Assembly (NCBI GenBank): GCA_002429595.1
Contig: DJAM01000078.1
Location: 12,666-76,665, forward strand
Origin: Coxiellaceae bacterium UBA6002
Lineage (GTDB): Bacteria; Pseudomonadota; Gammaproteobacteria; UBA6002
Reading direction: 5' to 3'
DNA length: 64,000 nt
Of the stretch, positions 43,837-52,639 are shown piece by piece; position 1 is the stretch's first letter; each line of letters begins with the position of its first letter. The position numbers and the translations under genes are program-made. The notes below the pieces were generated by a model. The model saw nothing but the letters and a program-made list of their open reading frames with translations. It made no database searches and was not told the origin of the DNA.

Positions 43837-44864
43837 TTACACTCGATAACATTTGATATTGAGATTTAACAGATCATTAGCTTCCCAATATTCTTGATTC
43901 ATCATGGATTCTGCTGCTTTTAGGAGGACAAATCCAAATTGTTGCTTTGTATCCGAAAGTGTTAGATTAACTTTTCCAGAACCTATCGATTGCATAAAAG
44001 AGAGATAAGTGGGTAAATTTTCAATTTCAGTGTCTTTTAAAATCTTATTTGGTGCTTCGGTTTGAACGGATAATGAAATGAAACCAATCCCAAAATATAT
44101 ATACGTAAAGATTCGCATTAGATAATACTTAGCTTGTTCTTCTCCTGTCGCTTCTCTTCCGAAATAGGCCTCTAAAAATTCTGCACAGAAATCCTCTCGA
44201 TAAAAGTACAGCCAGTTAGCACAACAAGCTAAATCAAAATAAAGGCTCGGGGAGAAGCTGCCTGCCAATCTACTAAAAAATAGTCTTTCCCATCAAATAA
44301 TATATTTGAAGGATTCAAATCACCATGACAGGATCTTATGTCATCATTATTAAACAGAACAGCCTCCATTGCTTTTATTTCTTGCATACATTTTTTAATG
44401 ATATTTTTTTGCTTATATTCAGGCGGAAGCTGTTGATAGAAATGATCAACGACATCAATGACTGTTTTCCATTGTTCGAAGGTATTTTTATCATGCAATT
44501 GTCGAATAATCTTTGCAAATTGTTTGACGGTTGCTGACGAAGCATTAGGATGCTGCGTTGACTCTATATATTGCATCAAAATTATCCCTTGATCGGCATC
44601 GGCAAAATAGACTTTAGGAGAGATGCCCTGCTCTGATACGCTCTCAAGTATTTTATAGTTCCTCCCAAGATCAAAATTACTATCATGAGGGTTTTCAAGT
44701 TTAATCGCATAAAATTGATTTTGAATACTAATTTTATAGACTGGCGCACATGTTAAACCACCACTCAACAACTTGACTAACGTCCAGTCTGTAGTGGCAA
44801 ATCTTTTTTGAACTGCAAAATTGATTTTGTTTATATCTTCACTTAAAAATTCTGATTTTTTCAA
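43837..44864 (-). pseudogene. APH/choline-kinase-like phosphotransferase, frameshifted
   Basis: The first part, from a TTG at 44864 with GAGGGG 7 nt upstream, codes residues 1-211: LLSGGLTCAPVYKISIQNQF, then CHGDLNPSNILFDGKDYFLV and DWQAASP. All catalytic motifs are present. It then leaves the family pattern. The proper continuation, SLYFDLACCANWLYFYREDF and onward to 43837, lies in another frame. One base missing near the CCCC run at 44249-44252 explains the shift (total length 1028 nt). The protein ends just after the metal-binding Asp, so activity is doubtful. A homopolymer error is the alternative. Confidence 0.75.
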
Positions 44865-44899
44865 TACAATGCCCCTCGCATATATCTATTTTTCTAAAG

Positions 44900-45406
44900 T
44901 TATTTATATATCTTCTTTGACCATTTACGATAAAGCCTCTCCCAGGCACGACGATCACTTGGCCTCACCCAATCAAAATCAATCAATTTCCAATCAGGAT
45001 CTCTGGGATCAAAACCAATTTCCTGTACATAAGTCTCTTTGCAAACGAAATACTGATGTTTATAAGGAAAAAGAAATCCATGACTTGATTTTTGAAAGGC
45101 TTTAGCTTCTTTGTACGTTGTAAACCAGTGATTCAAATGACCACCAACGATAAAACATAATTGCGTTTTTAAGTCATTCCAAGAGGGAAACCCATTCTCA
45201 ATAGCAATGACATTTAATGCATGCTTACGTTTAATAGGGCTTTTTTGTATTTCTGAAATAGATAATCCAGAGAATTCTGGTAGACAATGAAAACGTGCTG
45301 CAGCTCGTTGACTGATAGTAGTATCTTCAGAACGCAATGATTTTATGAGAATTGATGCTTGAATTTTGCCTTCTTCCAGGCTAAAAGATCGACGTGACTG
45401 ATTCAT
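44900..45406 (-). CDS. Conserved-looking protein of unknown function
   Basis: A 168-residue protein. The N-terminal half is helical (ASILIKSLRSEDTTISQRAA ARF omitted beyond this point), with ALNVIAIENGFPSWNDLK in the middle. That last motif recurs, as I recall, near the N-terminus of various small proteins of unknown role. The C-terminal half has GFLFPYKHQYFVCKETYVQE then RDPDWKLIDFDWVRPSDRRA. AGAGG lies before the ATG. No signal peptide or membrane segment. It is 35 nt upstream of the broken APH gene on the same strand. No function can be assigned. Confidence 0.6.
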   Translation of the reverse strand: MNQSRRSFSLEEGKIQASILIKSLRSEDTTISQRAAARFHCLPEFSGLSISEIQKSPIKRKHALNVIAIENGFPSWNDLKTQLCFIVGGHLNHWFTTYKEAKAFQKSSHGFLFPYKHQYFVCKETYVQEIGFDPRDPDWKLIDFDWVRPSDRRAWERLYRKWSKKIYK

Positions 45407-45624
45407 TTAACACCTCTGTTTCACTATCACCACTACCCACTTCTGGCAAAAACAAAAGGTTAACGAATATAAATAAGAGCATTAAAAGGTGATTTCATCT
45501 TGTGTGGGTAGGCGCCCCTTGAGCCTATTTGTGGAGATTGACTAAAATAATGCCTTCTGTCAAGACATTTTTACCTAATAATGATAGTTTTAGTAAATCC
45601 TTGAACTAAGAATCTAACAAATGC

Positions 45625-45655
45625 TTGACTCTCTCGTAACGTCATACCTTAGTGT
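45625..45655 (+). promoter_or_regulatory. MerR-type promoter with 19-bp spacer
   Basis: TTGACT at 45625-45630 and TAGTGT at 45650-45655, separated by 19 bp. The spacer contains GTAACGTCATACC, which shares GTCATACC with the spacer of the other MerR promoter at 24991. Position just before the MerR gene implies autoregulation. Confidence 0.68.
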
Positions 45656-45681
45656 TGGTAGAGTCAATCAGTGGAGAAATC

Positions 45682-46434
45682 ATGGCTTATACAGTCAATA
45701 AATTAGCAAAGCTATCAGGCATCAGTGTGCGCACTCTTCATTTTTACGATGAGATTGGACTACTGAAGCCCGCTTATTACGGTGAGAATAATTACCGTTA
45801 TTATGAGGAAGCACAACTCCTAATGCTACAGCAAATTTTATTTTACCGTGAGCTTGGCTTTCAACTGAATGATATCCAGAGGATTATTTCGAGCCCTGAT
45901 TTCGATAAATTAAAAGCGTTGGAATCGCACCGAAAAATCCTTGAAAAGAACCTCAATCAAACAAACATTTTGCTTGAGACGGTTGATAAAACTATTGCAC
46001 ACTTAAGAGGTAAAGCAAAAATGAAAGACGAAGAATTATATTATGGTTTTGATTCTGAAAAACAAAAACAATATGAAAAGCATTTAATTAAAAGCAAGGT
46101 AGTCAGTCAGGAATTTATGGACAAATATAGAGCTAAAATCAGTAAATGGACTCAAGAAGACAAGGACCGTTTTCTCGAGGAAGGTAAGAAGGTTAACCAA
46201 GATTTAATCTCTGCTATCTATAATAAACTCAGCCCTTCCTCACATGAAGTGCAAGCCAGTATTCGAAGGCATCACGCTTGGGTAGGTTGGGAACCAACAA
46301 AAGAGAAATATATCGGCCTAACTCAGTTATATCGAACACCTGAGTTTAAAAAATTCTATGATCAACTACATCCTGAATTGCTTGATTTCATAGTAGCAGC
46401 AATGGAAGGATTTGCTGAGCGGGAATTAACATAA
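45682..46434 (+). CDS. MerR-family regulator with TipAS domain
   Basis: A 250-residue regulator. The MerR HTH is residues 1-70 (VNKLAKLSGISVRTLHFYDE, GLLKPAYYGENNYRYYEEAQ), with a coiled coil to about 110. The C-terminal TipAS antibiotic-binding domain follows (YGFDSEKQKQYEKHLIKSKV, WVGWEPTKEKYIGLTQLYRT). GGAG lies 7 nt before the ATG at 45682. An upstream in-frame ATG at 45652 lies inside the promoter and is rejected. TipAS proteins bind thiopeptides and similar drugs. It is followed by a hairpin terminator. Confidence 0.92.
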   Translation: MAYTVNKLAKLSGISVRTLHFYDEIGLLKPAYYGENNYRYYEEAQLLMLQQILFYRELGFQLNDIQRIISSPDFDKLKALESHRKILEKNLNQTNILLETVDKTIAHLRGKAKMKDEELYYGFDSEKQKQYEKHLIKSKVVSQEFMDKYRAKISKWTQEDKDRFLEEGKKVNQDLISAIYNKLSPSSHEVQASIRRHHAWVGWEPTKEKYIGLTQLYRTPEFKKFYDQLHPELLDFIVAAMEGFAERELT

Positions 46435-46444
46435 GCTGTTCGAT

Positions 46445-46477
46445 AAGGAGCAAGCTAATTTCTATCGCTTGCTCCTT
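46445..46477 (+). terminator. Intrinsic terminator behind the TipAS regulator
   Basis: AAGGAGCAAGC and GCTTGCTCCTT form a perfect 11-bp stem with an 11-nt loop. The T tract after it is short (CTTCATTATT). It lies 10 nt after the MerR stop codon and before the APH gene. Confidence 0.7.
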
Positions 46478-46505
46478 CTTCATTATTAAAACTGGATAGA
46501 ATTGT

Positions 46506-47537
46506 ATGGTTGAACCTATTTTAAAAATACAGTGGGAACGCTTTAGAGCACCTTTATCTCTGGATATACCAACCGCTTCATTATTAGTGAAACCATACTC
46601 GGCAGCACCTATTTCAGATTTAGTATTATTATCAGATGGATGTGCCAATACAAACTACAAGGTGATATTTAAAAATTCAGTTCACCCTATTGTTCTTCGT
46701 TTTTATGTTAGGGATAAATCTTCCTTATCTTATGAGACCACCATTCATCAATGGGTACGAGATAGCATCCCGGTTCCAAAACATCTGTATGCAGATGCCA
46801 CTTGCAAACTCCATTCGCATCCCTATGTCATTATGGAGTGGGTAGAGGGAAAACTTATGCGTGAGGTTGTTATTTCAAGAGACGAAAATGCAATTTCAGA
46901 ATGTGCTTTGGAAGCAGGAAAATATTTGAGTATCTTAAGAAAGATGACTTTCTCAAAAGGTGGTTTTTTCCAACTTTCTGATACCACCTCTTCTGGCAAC
47001 ATTCCATTGTTAGAGGATAAACTGATTCGAGCCTTTAATAAGGACGAAGAGTACCAGCCATTTATAAAAACATTGTTAGCTGAAAAAAACGTAAGAGACA
47101 GCTTAGGAAATGAGCTTCATCATGGTGTCAACAAATTAGTCGATAACTACGCTTCTTTGCTGCCTGAAATAAATGATGCTAATTTAACACATGGGGATTA
47201 TGATCCCGCCAATATTTTAGTGAAACAAGTAAAAGGTAAATGGGAAATAGCAGCTATTTTGGATTGGGAATTTGCATTTGCCGGAACGTATCTTTTAGAT
47301 ATGGGAACGATGCTTCGTTATGCACATAAACTACCTCCCTGCTATGAAAATAGATTTATTGCTGGGATTGAAGCTTTTAGCACGCCTTTACCCAAGGAGT
47401 GGAAGATACAAGCAAAGTTGATGGACTTAATATGTCTATTGCAGCTTGCTTATTATAATCCATTATCTGAAAGACCAAATACTAACCGCGATGTGGTAAA
47501 GTTAATTGCTTATACAGTCAGCTCTTGGAAGTCTTAA
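46506..47537 (+). CDS. APH-family phosphotransferase
   Basis: A 343-residue kinase-fold protein. The nucleotide lobe has LLSDGCANTNYKVIF and IVLRFYVRDKSS; the catalytic loop is THGDYDPANIL and the metal site ILDWEFAFAGTYLLDMGTML. The hinge reads HPYVIMEWVEGKLMREVV. All key residues are present. It resembles general small-molecule kinases of the APH group more than a named resistance enzyme. It follows the TipAS regulator but is separated from it by a terminator hairpin. The ribosome binding site is weak. The substrate is unknown. Confidence 0.87.
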   Translation: MVEPILKIQWERFRAPLSLDIPTASLLVKPYSAAPISDLVLLSDGCANTNYKVIFKNSVHPIVLRFYVRDKSSLSYETTIHQWVRDSIPVPKHLYADATCKLHSHPYVIMEWVEGKLMREVVISRDENAISECALEAGKYLSILRKMTFSKGGFFQLSDTTSSGNIPLLEDKLIRAFNKDEEYQPFIKTLLAEKNVRDSLGNELHHGVNKLVDNYASLLPEINDANLTHGDYDPANILVKQVKGKWEIAAILDWEFAFAGTYLLDMGTMLRYAHKLPPCYENRFIAGIEAFSTPLPKEWKIQAKLMDLICLLQLAYYNPLSERPNTNRDVVKLIAYTVSSWKS

Positions 47538-47586
47538 AAACCGGAATCTGCAAGATTTCTAACGTTAAGTTCAGGTAGATTAATTT

Positions 47587-48369
47587 TTATATGTAAATCG
47601 TTCCTTTCGCATACATAATTGCTTTACCACTTATCAGCACCCTATCATTTTGCAATTCACAAAAAAGTTCTCCACCACGATGCGACGCTTGATAAGCATG
47701 CATTTTCTCTTTATTTAATCTTTTTGACCAGTATGGTATTAAAAGACAGTGCGATGATCCAGTCACAGCATCTTCGGAAGTTGACTTTTTGGGGTAAAAC
47801 GTACGAGAAACAAAATCATAGTTCTTACTTTTTGCCGTGATAATAACTCCCCGATGAAGAAGATTTTTTAATATGACCATATCAGGTTTTATTTGTTTTA
47901 TCTCTTCTTCTGTATTGAAAACAGCAAGACATCGTTCCTTTTTATACTGATAAATTTCACTCGGTTTAGCGCCTAATCCATTTATTAATGTATCTGAAGT
48001 AAATTCTTCTAAATTTTTTGCTGGAAAATTTAACGTAAAATAACTATCGTTTTTTGATACATATAATTCTCCAGCTGGATAAAACAAATTAGCACTATGC
48101 CGGTTCGGTTCTAGAAATGTAAAAATAACATAAGCGCTTGCCAAACTACCATGTCCGCATAAATCTATTTCGTATTCTGGCGTAAACCAACGTATTTGAT
48201 ATCCCTCATTATTGCGTACTATGTAAGCCGTTGCAGGTAGATAATTTTCTCTTGCGATTAGTTGGAGTTTATCATCTGGCAACCATTCATCCAAAACAAA
48301 CACTGCTGCAGGATTGCCAGTAAATGGATTAGCTGCAAAAGCATTAATATGATAGTAAGAAATCTTCAT
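47587..48369 (-). CDS. PhzF-family isomerase
   Basis: A 260-residue enzyme of the phenazine-biosynthesis PhzF fold (two diaminopimelate-epimerase-like halves). Visible motifs: YYHINAFAANPFTGNPAAVF with VLDEWLPDDKLQLIARENYL at the N-terminus, IRWFTPEYEIDLCGHGSLA in the first half, and EDAVTGSSHCLLIPYW in the second. The conserved catalytic Glu is expected near ENYLPATAY. The ATG overlaps the stop of the upstream NTF2-like gene by four bases. Real phenazine genes are absent, so the substrate is unknown. A decayed second copy lies at 14530. Confidence 0.92.
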   Translation of the reverse strand: MKISYYHINAFAANPFTGNPAAVFVLDEWLPDDKLQLIARENYLPATAYIVRNNEGYQIRWFTPEYEIDLCGHGSLASAYVIFTFLEPNRHSANLFYPAGELYVSKNDSYFTLNFPAKNLEEFTSDTLINGLGAKPSEIYQYKKERCLAVFNTEEEIKQIKPDMVILKNLLHRGVIITAKSKNYDFVSRTFYPKKSTSEDAVTGSSHCLLIPYWSKRLNKEKMHAYQASHRGGELFCELQNDRVLISGKAIMYAKGTIYI

Positions 48370-48722
48370 TGGTGGTACAAATCATCCTGAATTACTTTGA
48401 ACCCACGCCATCCCCAATAAACTCTGTGATACTGGATTAGGCAATCTTTTATTTCCATCACTTCCACAAAATCCATTTGCTCGCCATCCGGTGTTTGTCT
48501 TGGATATTCAAAGATTAACGTTTTTCCATCCGTAAAAAAATTTTGTTTATAGTACTTTCTTACAGGGGGCTTACGCTCCGCTACTTTTTCTATTAGCAAA
48601 CGTAATTCATCTCTTCCTTTTAAAATGCCTGCTTTTGAGTCAAGCAGATAGAGAATAAGAGGACTTTCAATAGTAGCATCTTTAGCATAAAGATTTAAAA
48701 GCGCCTCAATAGCGGTTTTCAT
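48366..48722 (-). CDS. SnoaL/NTF2-like protein
   Basis: A 118-residue small cone-fold protein. AIEALLNLYAKDATIESPLI, then GRDELRLLIEKVAERKPPVR and a run of strands ending YHRVYWGWRGFKVI match SnoaL-like proteins. These act as isomerases, hydratases or binders. It overlaps the downstream PhzF gene by four bases, so the two are translationally coupled and probably act on the same compound. The ribosome binding site is weak. Confidence 0.78.
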   Translation of the reverse strand: MKTAIEALLNLYAKDATIESPLILYLLDSKAGILKGRDELRLLIEKVAERKPPVRKYYKQNFFTDGKTLIFEYPRQTPDGEQMDFVEVMEIKDCLIQYHRVYWGWRGFKVIQDDLYHQ

Positions 48723-49076
48723 TGAGAGTCAGATTTTGTCGTTGCCCCATAAAATATCTCCCCATCAAGTCTTAGCCCTGGCCTTCCATTCTACATCGGT
48801 GTATTTTAGCTAGACAATACCTATTTAATAATCTCATTTCTTCTAGCACAAGACTTTTAGTTCGTGACCATATTATGCTTAACTGATAGCATAGATTTCA
48901 TTTTCAGGATAGAGTATAAGGTACAACGCATGTGATGTTTTTGATAATTTTTAGTAAATTTTATTCCATTAAAAGATCACTAAAATACAAAAAATCCACC
49001 AAATTCCTTGCTTGACGTATTATCTGCAAAGAAAAAATTAAGTATTAACCGCCTGCCAATCTTTTAGAGATGATGA
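48723..49076. other. Divergent intergenic region
   Basis: It separates the divergent SnoaL/PhzF pair from the APH pair. A TTGACG near 49013 could be a -35 element for the APH gene at 49077, but no good -10 follows. Nothing else was seen. Confidence 0.35.
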
Positions 49077-49964
49077 ATGAATCAAGTAAAAATGCATGAA
49101 AATGAGTTTACAATAGACGAATGCCTTGTGCGTTCCCTATTAAAAGACCAACGGCCAGAATGGGTTGACTTGCCACTTAATCCAATCAAATCCAGTGGCA
49201 CTGACCATGCCTTATTTCGTTTGGGCAATGAGTATGTTGTTCGCCTCCCTAGACTCGATGGAGCCAGTGAAAATATTAATAAAGAGTACCAATGGGTGCC
49301 TAAGCTTGCTAACTTATTAACCACACCTCTTTCTACGCCCTTATTTAAGGGTAAGCCCAATGAGCATTACCCATCACCATGGATAATAACTCAGTGGCTT
49401 GACGGACATAATCCCAAGTTTGAACAATTAAATGAATATCAGCAGCTTGCCAAAGATTTAGCTTATTTTCTAAATGATTTACACAGTATCAGACTGGATC
49501 AAGGTCCTTGTTCTCGGAGGGGCGTCCCTTTGCGCCACTTAAATGATGAGACTCAAAACGCAATAGATAAGTTAGAAGAAGACATTGATGTTCAAGCAAT
49601 CCATGCTCTATGGAAGGAATTATCTAATATTCCGTCGTTTGATCAAAATCCTGTCTGGGTACATGGGGATTTTTTACCAGGTAATATTTTGGTTCAACAT
49701 AATCGCCTAAAAGCTGTGATAGATTTTTCAGATGTGGGTATCGGTGACCCCGCCTGTGACTTAGTTATCGCGTGGGGTTTACTCAAACCGCATTCCAGAA
49801 AAATATTTAGAGAGCATTTAGACCAAATCGATGATAATACCTGGGAAAGAGGTAGAGGTTGGGCTTTATCAATTGCACTGATTATGTTGCCCTATTATAA
49901 GCATTCAAATCCTACTTTAGCTCGGCTCGCTAAGCAAATGATAGAAAATGTCTCCTTAATGTAG
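49077..49964 (+). CDS. APH-family phosphotransferase, paralogue of 10246
   Basis: A 295-residue kinase. The catalytic loop is WVHGDFLPGNILV, the metal site AVIDFSDVGIGDPACDLVIA. Other parts align with the protein at 10246: SSGTDHALFRLGNEYVVRLP, ITQWLDGHNP and RGRGWALSIAL. The two share the same lengths and domain order and are clear duplicates. A GAGATGATGA stretch serves as a weak ribosome binding site. It is 10 nt upstream of another APH gene on the same strand, so they form an operon. The substrate is unknown. Confidence 0.88.
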   Translation: MNQVKMHENEFTIDECLVRSLLKDQRPEWVDLPLNPIKSSGTDHALFRLGNEYVVRLPRLDGASENINKEYQWVPKLANLLTTPLSTPLFKGKPNEHYPSPWIITQWLDGHNPKFEQLNEYQQLAKDLAYFLNDLHSIRLDQGPCSRRGVPLRHLNDETQNAIDKLEEDIDVQAIHALWKELSNIPSFDQNPVWVHGDFLPGNILVQHNRLKAVIDFSDVGIGDPACDLVIAWGLLKPHSRKIFREHLDQIDDNTWERGRGWALSIALIMLPYYKHSNPTLARLAKQMIENVSLM

Positions 49965-49974
49965 TAACAATGAC

Positions 49975-50922
49975 ATGGCACACCACTGGAACAAAACAAT
50001 TCATCTCAGCGAAGCGACGGCTCGCCATTTAATTGAATCCCAATTGGCGATTGCCGTTGACTCAATACGACTATTGGATGAAGGATGGGATAATTCAGTT
50101 TATCTCATCAATGATGCACTCATTTTTCGATTTCCTCATAGAGACTTTGGTGTTTTCTGCTTAGAAAATGAGATAGCAATAGTCCCCCATCTTGCAGAAC
50201 AACTTTCTTTTCCAATCTCTTCTCCTCATTGGGTAGGTCATGGTTCTGAATTATATCCTTACCCTTTTGCAGGTTATCAGCTTATTCCAGGCACGCCCTT
50301 ATGCGAAGCCTCCACCACTCTTATTCAGGACAAAACCTTTGCGATGATGCTTGCATCATGGCTGAAAGAATTGCATTCCATTAAAGTCACGGACGAATAT
50401 ACTAGCCTGATCAAGGGTGATCATTCTTGGCGACTGAATGTGAAGCATCGGATGACACGTTGTATCGAAAACCTCAATAAATATCAAGCATACTTTTTAC
50501 ACGCGGGGATTGAGCTGTCGCTACTACGGGAGAGTATTGCTTTCCTAAGCGATTTGAAATTAGCAGTAGGAAAAAAGGTTTGGCTACATGGTGACTTATA
50601 CTGCCGCCATGTTCTAGTTGAACCCATCTCCTTCTTACCATTTGGACTGATAGATTGGGGAGATGTCCATGTGGGTGATCCCGGGATTGACTTGGCAGTA
50701 GGCATGATTTTTACTGAAGGGGCTTTCCATATATTTCTGGACCACTATGGAAATATTAATCGAGACAGTTTCCTTTTGATGTTATTTCATGCCTTTTGCG
50801 GCAGCATGAACTTTCTCCCCTATGCCTATGAACAAAATAAAAATCACTTAAAGCAGTGGGCAGGGATGGTGTTAGAAAGAACCATTGAAGAAATAATAAA
50901 GACTAATCTCTCGCCTAGGTAA
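49975..50922 (+). CDS. APH-family phosphotransferase with altered catalytic-loop Asn
   Basis: A 315-residue kinase-fold protein. The catalytic loop reads WLHGDLYCRHVLVE, where the usual Asn (HGDxxxxN) is His. The metal site LIDWGDVHVGDPGIDLAVGM is normal. The N-lobe has LLDEGWDNSVYLINDALIFR. A branch of APH proteins with HGDLYARH exists to my recollection, so His may be native to this group rather than a mutation. It is co-transcribed with the APH gene 10 nt upstream. The substrate is unknown. Confidence 0.85.
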   Translation: MAHHWNKTIHLSEATARHLIESQLAIAVDSIRLLDEGWDNSVYLINDALIFRFPHRDFGVFCLENEIAIVPHLAEQLSFPISSPHWVGHGSELYPYPFAGYQLIPGTPLCEASTTLIQDKTFAMMLASWLKELHSIKVTDEYTSLIKGDHSWRLNVKHRMTRCIENLNKYQAYFLHAGIELSLLRESIAFLSDLKLAVGKKVWLHGDLYCRHVLVEPISFLPFGLIDWGDVHVGDPGIDLAVGMIFTEGAFHIFLDHYGNINRDSFLLMLFHAFCGSMNFLPYAYEQNKNHLKQWAGMVLERTIEEIIKTNLSPR

Positions 50923-51118
50923 CCTTTCTAATACTCGTACACCTGCTTTAATGAAAATCTAACGGCAGGGGTTCATTATTCGAGATTTCACCATTCCATG
51001 CCGCCTAAGCACCTTAATTATCCAGCGATTAAATATAATTCGCGTATTTTTCTTTGGATAGTTCATGTTAAAATTAGTTGCTATTGACCTACTCACCATT
51101 AGTCTAGGAGATATATAC

Positions 51119-51622
51119 ATGTCTAAACCTAAACGTATTTTTATTGTCGGGCATATGGGTGCAGGTAAAGCATTACTGAGTGAAGCCTTAGCTAAAAAAC
51201 TTGGCTGGCAGTATATCGATGCCAATCCTAGTTTGGAGCGCTACATTGGGCGAAGTTTGAATGAAATTTTGGGAAAGCAAGGTGAAGAGTCATTTCATCG
51301 ATGTGAAGCAGAAATTATTTCTCATTATATCGGCAAAGAGCATGTTGTCGTTGTATTGGAAGAAGGAGTGATTGCCACAGAAGAGAATAGAAAATTATTA
51401 TCTTCAGAGTTTGTTGTGTATTTAAAATTATCAACGCCAGTACAAATTAAGCGAATGCAAGGTGGTCGAAGGCCACTACTCCCAATCGATGATCTAAAGG
51501 TATTTTTAGATAAACAGCACCTTGAACGCGATAGCTTATTGGAAGAAGTAGCTACTCTAACTATAGAGTCTGTTTCTGTTGAGGAAGATGTTGATAAAAT
51601 ATTTAAAGTCCTTGAAGAATAG
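51119..51622 (+). CDS. Diverged shikimate-kinase-like protein
   Basis: A 167-residue P-loop kinase of shikimate-kinase fold: IFIVGHMGAGKALLSEALAK, GWQYIDANPSLERYIGRSLN, GEESFHRCEAEI, then LEEGVIATEENRKLL. Three signature residues differ. The Ser/Thr after Lys in Walker A is Ala, the second Asp of the usual D-x-D is Asn, and the Gly-Gly-Gly substrate loop is Glu-Glu-Gly. The fold is complete but shikimate phosphorylation is doubtful. AGGAG lies 8 nt before the ATG at 51119; an upstream ATG at 51065 lacks such a site. Confidence 0.8.
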   Translation: MSKPKRIFIVGHMGAGKALLSEALAKKLGWQYIDANPSLERYIGRSLNEILGKQGEESFHRCEAEIISHYIGKEHVVVVLEEGVIATEENRKLLSSEFVVYLKLSTPVQIKRMQGGRRPLLPIDDLKVFLDKQHLERDSLLEEVATLTIESVSVEEDVDKIFKVLEE

Positions 51623-51875
51623 TTATTTTAAACTGAAAGGGCCAATCAAAATTAATTACTTTTTATTTCAAAGTAAAAATGATGTCAACATGGGATATAC
51701 TGCTGTTTTTCATATTCATTTATTGAGCGCAGCTTATAACTTGCATTACTGTAATTCTATTAAGGATATTGATCAACGATGTGCTTCCTGAAAGGATTGC
51801 ACAAAATCATAAACTATAACATAAAGTAGCAGCTGTTGGTATGTTCCGTACTTTAGGACCTAATTAGAGGTTAGC

Positions 51876-52391
51876 ATGAGTATATCTACAAAACGTTTAC
51901 ATATGAGACGAATACAATTATCTGATGCAGAAATTATTACAAAACTAGCGAATAATCCTGCTATCGCTGCAACAACGATGAGAATGCCATACCCATGTTA
52001 TGTCGAATATATTGAAAACTGGATAAAAAAAGATATACATGCTGGAGGCGAGAACAGTGGCTATTTCGTAATTTCTCTAAATGAAACCAATAATATAATT
52101 GGTGTTATAGGTTTGGAAGTTGATTTGGAACATGAGAGAGCGGAACTAGGTTACTGGCTTGGCTTAGATTATTGGAATAAAGGTTATTGCACGGAGGCTG
52201 CCAGGGCTATACTGGAATATGGTTTTAATGCCTTACACTTAAAACGTATTTGGACTTTTTATATTGAGGGTAACAGTGCTTCAGGCAGAGTCTTGGAAAA
52301 AATTGGCATGCAGTATGAAGGAACCTTAAAAAAACACATTAAGAAAAATGGAGTTTTTAAAAACTTAGAATACTTTGGGAAGATAAAATAA
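51876..52391 (+). CDS. GNAT acetyltransferase, RimJ/RimL type
   Basis: A 171-residue acetyltransferase. It starts with TKRLHMRRIQLSDAEIITKL, the RimJ/RimL N-terminal pattern, then RAELGYWLGLDYWNKGYCTE and AARAILEYGFNALHLKRIWT, ending with GNSASGRVLEKIGMQYEGTL. All family motifs are present and length is typical. Substrates of this group include ribosomal protein N-termini and small molecules. AGAGG lies before the ATG. The gene stands alone. Confidence 0.9.
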   Translation: MSISTKRLHMRRIQLSDAEIITKLANNPAIAATTMRMPYPCYVEYIENWIKKDIHAGGENSGYFVISLNETNNIIGVIGLEVDLEHERAELGYWLGLDYWNKGYCTEAARAILEYGFNALHLKRIWTFYIEGNSASGRVLEKIGMQYEGTLKKHIKKNGVFKNLEYFGKIK

Positions 52392-52639
52392 TCCGAGTGT
52401 TAGAGTGTCACTAATCAACCAATTTTATTTACTAAACCTTTTTTCACAAATATTAGCTCTGTCATAAGATGTTTTAATCCAAATTTTAAACAGACTGTTC
52501 TGTCTTCTACGGATATTTTTATCTGGTGCCTGGTGATATAATTCTTGGAGCCAAAAATATCAATGCTGTATTTCGTTTAATAAAATCTAAAAGAGAAGTC
52601 TCAAAATGTCCCCTATATTGAGCATAATCAGTCCACTGC

